DNA of 64,000 nt from CAZDDB01 sp963843285 (GCA_963843285.1 CAWJJO010000005.1:124001-188000), one strand, 5' to 3'. Positions 51,354 through 60,079 are shown, numbered from the stretch's first letter. Program-made: numbers and translations. Notes: generated by a model from the sequence alone, not told the origin.

Positions 51354-52856
51354 CTATTCTTTCAGGAGATACCACTTCGGGCGTTTCCAGCTTCGCCGGA
51401 AAGTTTCCACCGATGCGCTTACGGCTTTCCTCGCGCGTTCCACGCCATCCAGAAAGGACACAAAATCGAACTGCTGTTGGGGTGTGCCGTACTGAGCATC
51501 GAACTGCTTTACGATTTCATTTGCCGGAGTTGTTTTTCGTCCGAGTATTTCCACCAGCGGGAATTTCAGCCCGCGAATTTGTTTGGAAGGCTCATAAGCT
51601 TTGTAAATCAGCTCTGTGCAAACAAGCTTGGAATCCGTCAGAAAATCAAAATTGAAGTCATACGGGCGTCCCATGTAATGAAACGCCATCACAAGTGCGA
51701 CTGCTTTCTCCTTCTTTGACAATCGCGGGCGCAAAACCGCCACCGAATCGGCTTCTGCTGAGTGTTCCAGCGAAGTAAACACGACTCCCTCGCTCATCGC
51801 TTCCAGCACGCGTGGAGTGTGTCCCTCAAACGGCTGCAGGCTGAGTGAATACGCCTGTGGACTACGGTTGCGCAGAAGGTCTTCGAAATCGCCACTCGAG
51901 GTTCCCTGCTCCAGCACCCAAGATTTTACTTCAGCATCTTGAAAGTAAGACTTGCGCTGTTCCGGTGTCCCGACATACAGCGCTGCGTGGGGCCAGAATC
52001 CGGGAAGACCGATGTTCGAAAGATACCATTCGCGACGTTCCAAAAGGATATCACCCGGCTCAAGTTTTACAGCTATTTCCCGGATTTGCTCTTGCGTAAC
52101 TAGAGAGTGGTCCTGTCTCAAGACCTTTGTATCTCCCATCCATTCAGAGACTCCGGCTTGAACCGGAAAATAAGCAGTGAATCCGGATTGCTTGATGAGT
52201 CGCAGCGCGTTTTTGGCGGTGAGTTCTTCCCCTTTCCAGACTCCCGCTTTCCAGACGCAGTTCGCATCTTCACGCGCCGAAGCGATTACAGGAGAGGGAT
52301 CGATATCGGCGACTGTTTTACGGGTTGCTTCAAGTGCAGCAAACTCTCCCGCGCGCGCAACGTTTAGAAAACGCAATTTCACTTTTTCATAACTGTTTTT
52401 CGGCAAACCGATTTCGGGGACGGGTTCATTCAGGAGGATACGAAACCCGGGATCGTGTTCGGTAAGCTCAATCAATTCCAACGCAAACCGGTACTGTGCC
52501 ATGAATGAGCCATATGCAATGAGAAAAGATGCATCCCGCTCGGCGCCGTGCTTGAGATAAAAGTGCTCGTAGTTTTTTCCGATTGCATCGAGTGCCAACG
52601 TGTAATCCAGAAACGCCTTCCATGCATTCCAGACTGCTTCCTTTTGCTCACGCGATAACATGCGGGCTGTGCTCAGCTTTTTCGGCGGAAATAAATCGGT
52701 GCGGCTCTTAGCAAACTCGATGATTGAATTGAGTCCGCTACGGTAGATTGTGACTGCTTTCAGGTCACCTTGAATCCGTTCCGGCAGAGCCGGCGCTGTG
52801 GATGCTGAAACCGCAAATGCAAGGAAAACAATCGCAACAAGCGCGGAACACCACAT
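51354..52856 (-). CDS. Secreted YiiX/YebB-like permuted papain-fold (NlpC/P60 superfamily) hydrolase
   Basis: 500 residues with a signal peptide (about 1-19). Residues 20-250 are mostly helical and unassigned. The C-terminal half holds a permuted papain-like fold: LEPGDILLERREWYLSNIGLPGFWPHAALYVG supplies the His, and TDSKLVCTELIYKAY supplies the catalytic Cys (order His then Cys). YiiX-like enzymes act on peptides, lipids or amides, and the substrate here is unknown. It lies 3 bases after the pterin dehydratase gene on the same strand. Confidence 0.8.
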   Translation of the reverse strand: MWCSALVAIVFLAFAVSASTAPALPERIQGDLKAVTIYRSGLNSIIEFAKSRTDLFPPKKLSTARMLSREQKEAVWNAWKAFLDYTLALDAIGKNYEHFYLKHGAERDASFLIAYGSFMAQYRFALELIELTEHDPGFRILLNEPVPEIGLPKNSYEKVKLRFLNVARAGEFAALEATRKTVADIDPSPVIASAREDANCVWKAGVWKGEELTAKNALRLIKQSGFTAYFPVQAGVSEWMGDTKVLRQDHSLVTQEQIREIAVKLEPGDILLERREWYLSNIGLPGFWPHAALYVGTPEQRKSYFQDAEVKSWVLEQGTSSGDFEDLLRNRSPQAYSLSLQPFEGHTPRVLEAMSEGVVFTSLEHSAEADSVAVLRPRLSKKEKAVALVMAFHYMGRPYDFNFDFLTDSKLVCTELIYKAYEPSKQIRGLKFPLVEILGRKTTPANEIVKQFDAQYGTPQQQFDFVSFLDGVERARKAVSASVETFRRSWKRPKWYLLKE

Positions 52857-52859
52857 AGA

Positions 52860-53153
52860 TTATCTGGAGGTGAGAAGCTCCATTTTCTGTGCGAGGATCA
52901 CATCAAATGTGCTGATGCCGCCCAGATCGTGTGTGACCAGGTCCACTCTTACCTTCCCGTAAACGTTGAACCACTCAGGATGATGGTTCATCGCCTGTGC
53001 TTCAATCGCCGCGCTGGTCATGAATCCAAATGCGCGGACGAAGGAACGGAAATTATATTCTTTGTGCAGTTTACCTTTTACGACTTTCCAGCCGGGAAGT
53101 TTCTTCAGCGCTTCCTGCAGCTCATCTTTTGTAAGCAATATCCGTTTGGCCAT
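52860..53153 (-). CDS. phhB: Pterin-4a-carbinolamine dehydratase
   Basis: 97 residues. The family core is visible: LPGWKVVKGKLHKEYNFRSF and then AQAMNHHPEWFNVYGKVRVDLVTHDLGGIS, which carries the catalytic His pair. It dehydrates 4a-hydroxytetrahydrobiopterin and so recycles the cofactor of aromatic amino acid hydroxylases. No hydroxylase gene is nearby. The symbol follows common usage. Confidence 0.92.
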   Translation of the reverse strand: MAKRILLTKDELQEALKKLPGWKVVKGKLHKEYNFRSFVRAFGFMTSAAIEAQAMNHHPEWFNVYGKVRVDLVTHDLGGISTFDVILAQKMELLTSR

Positions 53154-53168
53154 TTATCATCCACATGT

Positions 53169-53239
53169 TTTGGAGCGTCGTGCCTCCGTGCCCGACATGA
53201 TCGGATCTTCACACGGGCGGGCACGGAGGCCCGCCACTC
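53169..53239. repeat. Palindromic intergenic repeat, family B (copy 3)
   Basis: The right hairpin GGCGGGCACGGAGGCCCGCC is intact and the left one is reduced (CGTCGTGCCTCCGTGCCCGAC). It is bounded by TTTTGGAG and CCACTCC. Confidence 0.8.
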
Positions 53240-53251
53240 CTGATGAGGTCT

Positions 53252-53590
53252 TCACAGCTCCAGGTGATAATCGTCGTCCGGAACTTCGAGAACATCAAGC
53301 ACCGAACGTCCGACACGGTCTTGAAATTGTTCACTGAAGGACTTGAAAGGGCCAACCGACTCATCCAGTGTTACCTTCTCCACACGCATCATCGGGATAA
53401 ACATCGTACTGAGACCGATCGTTTCCGTCTGATTGGCAACGGAACGGGTCCAATCCTGAAAAGAATTGATATCAATTCCCCGCACTGTGATGCCGTAAGA
53501 ATTGATCGAGAGTAGAACGGCCCAGATCTTTTCACGAGGACTGTGCAAATTCACAATGACGATCGAGCGGAGAGTGATCAGCTTACTCAC
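53252..53590 (-). CDS. Small conserved-looking protein coupled to thiolase, function unknown
   Basis: 112 residues from a GTG at 53590 that overlaps the thiolase stop (GTGAGTAA) and has GGTGG upstream. The longer frame to 53674 lies within thiolase. The sequence mixes strands and short helices (SIVIVNLHSPREKIWAVLLS, YGITVRGIDINSFQDW, FIPMMRVEKVTLDES). It has no Cys or signal peptide and was not matched to a named family. Overlap with the thiolase suggests a role in the same CoA-thioester pathway. Confidence 0.7.
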   Translation of the reverse strand: MSKLITLRSIVIVNLHSPREKIWAVLLSINSYGITVRGIDINSFQDWTRSVANQTETIGLSTMFIPMMRVEKVTLDESVGPFKSFSEQFQDRVGRSVLDVLEVPDDDYHLEL

Positions 53591-54761
53591 GTTCCACCAC
53601 CGCCGCAATTCCCTGCCCGCCTCCGATGCAAAGGCCCGCGAGACCAAAGCGGGAACCATAATCTTCCATCCCATGAAGCAATGTCACAAGAATGCGCGCG
53701 CCGCTGGCTCCAATCGGATGACCAAGCGCGATGGCTCCTCCACGAATGTTGACCCGCTCCGGATCCAGCTTCAGCTGCGCCAACACTGCAAGCGATTGCA
53801 CGGCAAACGCTTCATTCAGCTCGAACAAATCGATATCCGCAAGACTCAAACCGGCCTTCCGGATTGCATTTTGTACAGCGCCCACCGGTCCCATGCCCAT
53901 GATCGCAGGATCCACACCGACCGACGCGTAGGATCGCAAATATGCAAGCGGCTTCAACCCGCGGGCCCGCGCTGTGTCTTCACTCATCAACACGACCGAT
54001 GCGGCGCCATCGTTAATCCCGGATGCGTTTCCCGCAGTTACAGTGCCGCCATCTTGAAAAGCCGGTTTCAATTTGGCAAGTGATTCAACTGTCGTATCTC
54101 CGCGCGGATACTCGTCGGTATCAAATAATTTCGGAACCCCCTTCCTTTGTGGTATGGGGACCGCAATGATTTCCCGTTTGAATTTCCCTTCCGCAATTGC
54201 TGCCGCAGCGCGCTGCTGGCTCATCGCGGAAAATTCATCCTGTGCGGAACGCGAGACACTGTAGCGAGAGGCGATATTCTCAGCCGTGACTCCCATGTGA
54301 CAATCACACATCGCGCACGTAAGCCCTTCCTGAACCATGGAATCGATCACCTGGCCATGTCCAAGCCTGTAACCGAATCTTGCATCCTGCAAAAGATACG
54401 GCGCACGGCTCATGTTCTCCGTTCCGCCGGCCACTATGATCTGCGCATCGCCACAAAGAATCGCCTGAGCGCCCATTGTGATCGCCTTCAATCCGGATCC
54501 ACAAACTTTGTTGATTGTGGTTGCCGGAACCGTTACCGGAATTTGCGCCTTGATCAAAGCCTGTCTTGCCGGATTCATCCCTTGCCCCGCCTGAAGCACA
54601 TTTCCAATCAGTACTTCATCCACTTCTTCGGGCTTCACCCCAGAACGCTGGAGCGATTCGCGAATGGTGATCGCAGATAGTTTCGCAGCTGCAATCTCCA
54701 TGAGGGTTCCGCCGAACTTGCCGATCGGGGTTCGGACACCCGATGTAATCGCAATACGCAT
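53583..54761 (-). CDS. Acetyl-CoA C-acetyltransferase (thiolase)
   Basis: 392 residues. The nucleophilic Cys is C87 in TTINKVCGSGLKAI. NEAFAVQ, GGAIALGHPIGASGAR and a terminal Cys/Gly motif GLCIGGGQG complete the active site. It cleaves acetoacetyl-CoA or condenses acetyl-CoA. It directly follows the CoA-transferase subunit B gene, with a 1-base overlap. Together they would activate acetoacetate and split it to two acetyl-CoA. AtoB-type function is the best fit. Confidence 0.93.
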   Translation of the reverse strand: MRIAITSGVRTPIGKFGGTLMEIAAAKLSAITIRESLQRSGVKPEEVDEVLIGNVLQAGQGMNPARQALIKAQIPVTVPATTINKVCGSGLKAITMGAQAILCGDAQIIVAGGTENMSRAPYLLQDARFGYRLGHGQVIDSMVQEGLTCAMCDCHMGVTAENIASRYSVSRSAQDEFSAMSQQRAAAAIAEGKFKREIIAVPIPQRKGVPKLFDTDEYPRGDTTVESLAKLKPAFQDGGTVTAGNASGINDGAASVVLMSEDTARARGLKPLAYLRSYASVGVDPAIMGMGPVGAVQNAIRKAGLSLADIDLFELNEAFAVQSLAVLAQLKLDPERVNIRGGAIALGHPIGASGARILVTLLHGMEDYGSRFGLAGLCIGGGQGIAAVVERE

Positions 54762-55435
54762 TATGACTCTCCCTGAATATCGAACTCCTTCAAATCTTCA
54801 GCAACCCACAACGTTGCCTCGGTAGCTGCTTGAACCTGTTCCACCGTGACGCCGGGCGCTACCTCCTTTAATAATAATCCATTGTCCGTCACTTCGATCA
54901 CTGCCATGTCCGTAACGATCAGGTCCACGACCTTGACCCCTGTCAGTGGCAGGGTGCAACGTTTGAGAATCTTCTTCTCACCGTCCTTTGCCGCGTGTTC
55001 CATCGCGATGATAACTTTCCTTGCGCCCGAAACAAGATCCATCGCGCCGCCCATTCCTTTCACCATTTTTCCGGGAATCATCCAGTTGGCAAGATTTCCT
55101 TCTTCATCCACCTGCATGGCGCCCAGAATAGACATATCGACATGTCCCCCGCGGATCATCCCGAAGGAGTCCGCACTGGAAAAATAACTGCTGCCGGGGA
55201 TCTCAGTCACCGTTTCTTTTCCTGCGTTAATCAGATCAGGATCTTCTCCTCCTTCTTCAGGATATGGACCGATCCCCAGCATGCCGTTCTCCGATTGCAA
55301 AATAATCGTCATCCCTTCCGGAATGTAGTTGCTCACCAGAGTTGGCATCCCGATCCCGAGATTCACATAGTAACCGTCGCGCAGCTCCTTAGCTACTCTT
55401 TGGACGATTAGTTCTCTTTTCGATACGCTTTTCAT
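54761..55435 (-). CDS. 3-oxoacid CoA-transferase, subunit B
   Basis: 224 residues. The SENGMLGIGPYP motif carries the catalytic Glu that forms the gamma-glutamyl-CoA intermediate. NLGIGMPTLVSNYIP near the start and GAMDLVSGARKVI are also typical. It pairs with the subunit A encoded just upstream (overlap of 47 bases) to move CoA from succinyl-CoA or acetyl-CoA to acetoacetate. ScoB or AtoA are equally fitting names. Confidence 0.93.
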   Translation of the reverse strand: MKSVSKRELIVQRVAKELRDGYYVNLGIGMPTLVSNYIPEGMTIILQSENGMLGIGPYPEEGGEDPDLINAGKETVTEIPGSSYFSSADSFGMIRGGHVDMSILGAMQVDEEGNLANWMIPGKMVKGMGGAMDLVSGARKVIIAMEHAAKDGEKKILKRCTLPLTGVKVVDLIVTDMAVIEVTDNGLLLKEVAPGVTVEQVQAATEATLWVAEDLKEFDIQGES

Positions 55436-56090
55436 AACACGCTCCTTGCAGGATTCGTTTCACAAAGATTCCCGGTGTATGGACATGATCCGGATCCATC
55501 GAGCCTACCGGCACGATCGTTTCTACTTCGGCGATTGTGACGCGCGCCGCTGTCGCCATCATCGGATTGAAATTCCGCGTGGTTTTCCGGTACACAAGAT
55601 TTCCCATCGCATCACCTTGCTGGGCTTTGACCAGAGCAAAATCTGCCTTCAGCGCTTTTTCCATAATATATTCGCGCCCGTCAAAAACACGTTTCTCTTT
55701 TCCCTCTTCGACAAGGGTTCCGACACCCGTCGGAGTATAAAATGCAGCGATCCCCGCGCCTCCAGCCCGGATCCGTTCGGCAAACGTCCCCTGCGGTACC
55801 AGTTCCACTTCGATTTCACCGCTGAGGCATTGCTGCTCAAAAATCTTGTTCTCCCCCACATAGGTAGAGATCATTTTCTTGATCTGGTGTGTCTGCAGCA
55901 GCAACCCCAGACCATAATCATCGACACCCGCATTATTGCTCATCACCGTGAGGTTTTTGACTCCTTTTTCCCGTAACGCGACGATCAAATTCTCTGGAAT
56001 TCCGCAAAGCCCGAATCCCCCGACCATCAACGTGGCGCCATCTTCAATGTCCCGGATGGCTTCGGCCGCATCTTTCACAACTTTATTCAT
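55389..56090 (-). CDS. 3-oxoacid CoA-transferase, subunit A
   Basis: 233 residues, with the N-terminal DGATLMVGGFGLCGIPENLI motif, SNNAGVDDYGLGLLL and PTGVGTLVEEGKE, all standard for the ScoA/AtoD subunit. It is the first gene of the transferase-thiolase operon. A 162-base gap with two inverted family E repeats separates it from the next minus-strand gene upstream, which makes it likely that a promoter lies there. Confidence 0.93.
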   Translation of the reverse strand: MNKVVKDAAEAIRDIEDGATLMVGGFGLCGIPENLIVALREKGVKNLTVMSNNAGVDDYGLGLLLQTHQIKKMISTYVGENKIFEQQCLSGEIEVELVPQGTFAERIRAGGAGIAAFYTPTGVGTLVEEGKEKRVFDGREYIMEKALKADFALVKAQQGDAMGNLVYRKTTRNFNPMMATAARVTIAEVETIVPVGSMDPDHVHTPGIFVKRILQGACYEKRIEKRTNRPKSS

Positions 56091-56108
56091 GACAACCTCT
56101 CGAGATGA

Positions 56109-56246
56109 ATATCAAATATTAAAGATCAAATATCAAATAAACATAAATCAATAAGCAAAGAACCAGTTCTAAGGTCCTTCACGGTTATTTACATCTTCAC
56201 TTATGTTTATTTGATTTTTGATTTTTGATATTTGATTTTTGATATT
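56109..56246. repeat. AT-rich repeat, family E (inverted pair)
   Basis: The left copy (56109-56160) reads ATATCAAATATTAAAGATC and AATCAATAAGCAAAG. The right copy (56200-56246) is inverted and reads TTATGTTTATTTGATTTTTG with further TTTGATATT units. The two could fold into one long hairpin between the epimerase stop and the CoA-transferase start. No coding frame lies between them. Confidence 0.75.
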
Positions 56247-56252
56247 GAAACC

Positions 56253-56657
56253 CTATTTCTGTTTCAACTCGATCAGTAATCCATCACATGATTCCGGGTG
56301 AAGAAAGGCGACTAACGAACCGCCTTCCCCCTTTCTCGGTGATTCATCAATCAACCGGACACCCTGCGCTTTGAGTCGATCCAGCTCACCCTGCAGATCT
56401 TCGACCGTAAAGCAAAGATGATGAATCGATTCACCTTTCTTATCCAGGAACCGCGCCACTCCCGTATCCGATCCGAGCGGTTCCACCAGTTCCACATGAG
56501 TCGTCCCATTGGAGCTCTCCAGCATGGCAACCCGCACAAACATATGCGGCACATCCTCAATATTCTTCACACGAAAGCCAAGAGTCTCGGTATATAGAGG
56601 AAGCGTTTCTTCAATCTTGCGAACAACGATCGCAATGTGATCCACATCGTAAATCAT
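56253..56657 (-). CDS. mce: Methylmalonyl-CoA epimerase
   Basis: 134 residues of a single VOC domain: YDVDHIAIVVRKIEETLPLY with the metal-binding His, TTHVELVEPLG and HHLCFTVEDLQGEL, then FLHPESCDGLLIELKQ with the Glu ligand. It interconverts (S)- and (R)-methylmalonyl-CoA in propionate and branched-chain amino acid breakdown. It starts 5 bases after MeaB. The mutase itself is not in the window. Confidence 0.93.
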   Translation of the reverse strand: MIYDVDHIAIVVRKIEETLPLYTETLGFRVKNIEDVPHMFVRVAMLESSNGTTHVELVEPLGSDTGVARFLDKKGESIHHLCFTVEDLQGELDRLKAQGVRLIDESPRKGEGGSLVAFLHPESCDGLLIELKQK

Positions 56658-56662
56658 ATCGA

Positions 56663-57613
56663 CTATTCCATTCTAAAATGCCGCAGCAATTCTTGCACTA
56701 CCGTATGCGGATCGGTTTTGCGATTCGCGATCTCCTCGACCTTTCCGGAGATGCCGAATCTCTCAAACCCCTCTTCCACAATTTGCCGTGTGATCCGGTA
56801 CTCCAGCGCGTCGATCATGCGCTGCCTGCTCTGAAGAAGCGCTTTTGCGTGAAGTCCGCCACTTGTTTTGAGGAATTCATCGTGCTCCTGAATCGCAGCC
56901 GCAACAAGATCGACGCCGATATTGCTGATGGCGACCGTCTTCAGGACTCGGGGATGCCATTGCCCCTCGGATTGAAAAAAAGAGAGCGACGACTGCAGCT
57001 CCATTTCCATTTTATCAACATCAGAACGATCCGCTTTATTGATGATCAATAGATCCGCAATTTCCATCAAACCGGCCTTCATCGCCTGCACTTCGTCTCC
57101 GAGACCGGGCATTAATACTACGATTGTAGTATTAGCAATCTTCACGATGTCGACTTCGTCCTGGCCCACGCCCACTGTCTCAATCAGAATGATGTCCTTT
57201 CCGCTCGCATTCATCAGGTCGACCACATCAAATGTGGCGGCGGAGATACCTCCCAGCTTGCCGCGGCTGGCCATGCTGCGGATAAATACACTATGGTCCG
57301 TGCCGTGGCGCTGCATGCGGATCCGGTCCCCCAGGATGGCGCCTCCCGTGAACGGACTGCTAGGATCAACGGCAATGACTCCGACCGTCTTTCCCTGTCC
57401 GCGATAGATCGCAATCAGTTGATCTACAAGCGAGCTTTTCCCTACACCCGCGGGGCCGGTGATCCCAACAATCGGAATTTCGCGGCCGTGCGAGTAGACG
57501 ACTTTCAAAATCTCGAAGGCGCGGGGATCGTCATTCTCCACCAGCGTGATCGCGCGGGCAAGCGCACGGTCCTCGCCGGCCAGAAGCGAGTCAATGAGTT
57601 GTGTAATAGACAT
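56663..57613 (-). CDS. meaB: Methylmalonyl-CoA mutase-associated GTPase MeaB
   Basis: 316 residues. Walker A GPAGVGKS (53-60), SPFTGGAILGDRIRM, FIRSMASRGKLGGIS, the Walker B-type LIETVGVGQDE and the guanine-specific NKAD are in order. MeaB loads and protects the cobalamin cofactor of methylmalonyl-CoA mutase. The start is MSITQLIDSLL at 57613. The longer frame to 57706 translates repeat B. It forms an operon with the epimerase. Confidence 0.95.
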   Translation of the reverse strand: MSITQLIDSLLAGEDRALARAITLVENDDPRAFEILKVVYSHGREIPIVGITGPAGVGKSSLVDQLIAIYRGQGKTVGVIAVDPSSPFTGGAILGDRIRMQRHGTDHSVFIRSMASRGKLGGISAATFDVVDLMNASGKDIILIETVGVGQDEVDIVKIANTTIVVLMPGLGDEVQAMKAGLMEIADLLIINKADRSDVDKMEMELQSSLSFFQSEGQWHPRVLKTVAISNIGVDLVAAAIQEHDEFLKTSGGLHAKALLQSRQRMIDALEYRITRQIVEEGFERFGISGKVEEIANRKTDPHTVVQELLRHFRME

Positions 57614-57622
57614 CTTGTTTTC

Positions 57623-57700
57623 TGGAGTGGCGGGCGTCCCTGCCCGCCAGTTCACGGATTTGATTTCATTCCGGCGGGCACGGAGGCCCGCCAACTCCAA
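57623..57700. repeat. Palindromic intergenic repeat, family B (copy 4)
   Basis: The most complete copy: TGGAGT, GGCGGGCGTCCCTGCCCGCC, about 25 variable bases, GGCGGGCACGGAGGCCCGCC, AACTCCAA. It lies between the acyl-CoA dehydrogenase and meaB genes. Confidence 0.88.
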
Positions 57701-57717
57701 ATACAAGTATTGGGTTG

Positions 57718-58857
57718 TTATTTCAGAAGCTCTTTCGCGATCGCGATCCGTTGAATTTCAGAAGTGCCTTCTCCGATCGTCATCAGCTTGGCGTCGCGAT
57801 AAAATTTTTCCGCAAGAAAATCTTTAATGTAGCCGTAGCCGCCATGGATTTGAACGCATTTGTCTGCTGTTCTTACGGCAACCTCACTGGCAAACAGTTT
57901 GGCCATAAAAGCTTCCTTTGCAAACTTTCTGCCGTTCTGACGCAGCCATGCGGCCCGATACGTAAGCAGACGCGCTGCCTCGATTTCCGTAGCCATGTCC
58001 GCGAGCATCCATTGAATCGATTGAAAATCGGAGATCGCAGACCCGAAAGCTTTTCGCTCCTTTGAATACTTTACGGCAGCTTCAAATGCACCCTGCGCCA
58101 ATCCGACAGACAATGCTGCGATAGCGATTCTTCCACCTGCAAGAATTGCAAGGGTGTTGCGGTACCCCGCCCCCACTTTTCCTATTACGTTTTCATCGGG
58201 AACTTCACAGTCTTCAAACGCCAGGGACGACGTATCGCTGGCGCGATGCCCCAGTTTGTCTTCCTTCTTTGAAGCGCGAAAGCCCGGAGTCTCCTTCTCC
58301 ACTACAAAGGCAGTAATACCATCTTTTGGATTACTCCGATCGGTAACCGCCATGACCACGGCCAGATCGCAAACCGTACCGTGGGTAATGAAATTCTTTG
58401 ATCCATTCAAAACCCACCGGTCTCCTTTATGAACGGCAATCGTTTGGATTCCACGGGCATCGCTTCCCGCATCGGGTTCGGATAGAGCCCAGGCTCCGAT
58501 TTTTTTTCCGGAGGCAAGTGGTGTTAGAAATTTCTTTTTCTGTTCCTCATTTCCGAACGAAAAAATGTGATTTGCGCACAGACCGTTGTGCGCAGCCACA
58601 CCAAGACCAATCGACGAATCCACGCGACCAAGCTCTTCAATCACGCACATATAATCCAAATAACTCATCCCGGCCCCGCCATACTCGGGCGGGAAAATGA
58701 TTCCAAGCAAGCCGAGATCACCGAGCTTTTTCATGATCTCAAACGGAAATTCCTGCGTTGCATCGTAATAACGCACTTTTGGCGCAATTTCATTCTCTGC
58801 GAACTCACGCACCATACGGCGCGTCATTTCCTGATCTTCGGTGAATGTAAAGTCCAT
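57718..58857 (-). CDS. Acyl-CoA dehydrogenase
   Basis: 379 residues. The FAD enzyme's landmarks are present: ITGAWALSEPDAGSDA-like (GAWALSEPDAGSDARGI), NGSKNFITHGT, and the C-terminal IHGGYGYIKDF and TIGEGTSEIQRIAIAKELL with the catalytic Glu. It oxidises a short- or branched-chain acyl-CoA to the enoyl-CoA. It heads a probable catabolic group with MeaB, the epimerase and the CoA-transferase. The substrate (isovaleryl, isobutyryl or butyryl) cannot be told from sequence. Confidence 0.94.
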   Translation of the reverse strand: MDFTFTEDQEMTRRMVREFAENEIAPKVRYYDATQEFPFEIMKKLGDLGLLGIIFPPEYGGAGMSYLDYMCVIEELGRVDSSIGLGVAAHNGLCANHIFSFGNEEQKKKFLTPLASGKKIGAWALSEPDAGSDARGIQTIAVHKGDRWVLNGSKNFITHGTVCDLAVVMAVTDRSNPKDGITAFVVEKETPGFRASKKEDKLGHRASDTSSLAFEDCEVPDENVIGKVGAGYRNTLAILAGGRIAIAALSVGLAQGAFEAAVKYSKERKAFGSAISDFQSIQWMLADMATEIEAARLLTYRAAWLRQNGRKFAKEAFMAKLFASEVAVRTADKCVQIHGGYGYIKDFLAEKFYRDAKLMTIGEGTSEIQRIAIAKELLK

Positions 58858-58864
58858 AAACCCG

Positions 58865-60079
58865 TTACGAAACGATGATGTAGACAGGGATCTTCACTTC
58901 GGGCTGATCCGCGTCATCCGTTTTGACGGTCAGAGAACCGGATACCTGCGTCTTCTGACTTCGATCCACCCCGACAAGAGAGACCTTCAGATTGTAATTC
59001 GTGCCCGCCGCGCTGTTCGGATCCGGCGGCGCCTTTTCGACCTTGATCTGAGAAAGACTCGATGAATAGTCGAGCATCTTAAAACTCTTCCCGTTTACCT
59101 TCTGAAGGGAAACAGTTCTGGCTTCCGGAACTTCCGATTCATTGGTTCCCGTTACCGACGCTTTCTTGACCCATCCCAGCTGGTTTTTCTGACGGGACTT
59201 TTCATCGGAATAAACGACACGATACCAGCCATCTTTTTGCCCCAGCACGCGAAGAGTTGACCCTTTCGGCACCGTGACAACAGGCGCCGCTTTTTCATCA
59301 GCTTCTTTGCGTAGAGGAACTTCTGCATCCCCATGGACCTCTTCCGGGAACGTGCGGATGACAAACGAAACTACCTGCGGGTTCACTGAGATCGGACCCC
59401 GCACAGTTGCAAAGACTGGAATCGTAATCTCCTTCACCGGAATTCCATCAACACCAATATGGAGGGTGGACTGCTGCGTCCCTATTTCAGCCGTATTCTT
59501 CAGGGACACGGACAGCCTGACATTGCCATTCGAATCCGGAGGCGTCATCTTCACGTCGAACAGACTCGAATCGACCGTCGCATCATGAAGCTTGATTTTG
59601 GCGTTGGGAGTAAGCGTCAACTGCTGCGTGCCTCCTTCTCCCTTCATCACCATAAACCGGATCTGCTCTTCTGGAATGACATCGACATACGTTTTTACGT
59701 TCGCTTTTATGAACAGGGTGACTTTGGGGCGCCCGGGATCATCCGTCTCAATTTCAACATGCTTTTGAATCTGGCCTTTCACATGCGAAACATCTATGCT
59801 TGCAAACACCTTACCTTCCGAACCGGAAGGTATTACCCGGTCAAACCGGGTTACAGTACAGCCTCAGCCAGGCGTCGCGCTGACAATATTCAACGGCCCA
59901 GTCCCAGTGTTCTTGATCACAAAAGCATGCTCGATGTTGGGACCAGGCCGGTAGACTTCACCTGCCTCAAACACTTCCTGATCGATCTGCATCTTTGGCT
60001 TTCCGTTTTGTGCTTGCAGAAAGCCGGACACGACGAACAGGAACGTAACTACAAAGAGCAGAATGCCAAATCGTTTCAT
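58865..60079 (-). CDS. DUF1573-type secreted protein with in-frame UGA (candidate selenoprotein)
   Basis: Reading through one TGA at 59864-59866 gives 404 residues. A signal peptide (1-22) is followed by a DUF1573 domain with VIKNTGTGPLNIVSATPG, then the UGA (codon 72), then GCTVTRFDRVIPSG. In the family this site is normally Cys-Gly-Cys-Thr, so UGA stands exactly for the first Cys. The frame stays open for the other 332 codons with no other damage. Later parts are beta-sandwiches and an SH3-like segment (about 255-309; PLRKEADEK, GWYRVVYSDE, LGWVKKASV). Selenocysteine insertion is the most attractive reading; a nonsense mutation or sequencing error is the alternative. Confidence 0.65.
59813..59851 (-). 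promoter_or_regulatory. Candidate bacterial SECIS: two hairpins just after the in-frame UGA
   Basis: Starting 12 bases after the UGA, ACCCGG-UUUGA-CCGGGU (59851-59835) is a perfect 6-bp stem. Four bases later, ACCUUCC-GGUUC-GGAAGGU (59831-59813) is a perfect 7-bp stem with a GG-starting loop. Bacterial SECIS elements are stem-loops placed about 16-37 bases from UGA to the loop. The first loop is 18 bases away and fits. The second is 38 bases away and just misses. Confidence 0.5.

Noticed and set aside
57614..57706. 31-codon N-terminal extension of meaB
   Set aside because: It is repeat B read as protein. The same false extension affects the MFS gene upstream of 27017.
58865..59809. Treating the two halves of the DUF1573 frame as separate genes
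   Set aside because: The downstream half has only a GTG inside the domain and no ribosome site, and both halves are needed for one DUF1573 fold. A single UGA separates them in the same frame.
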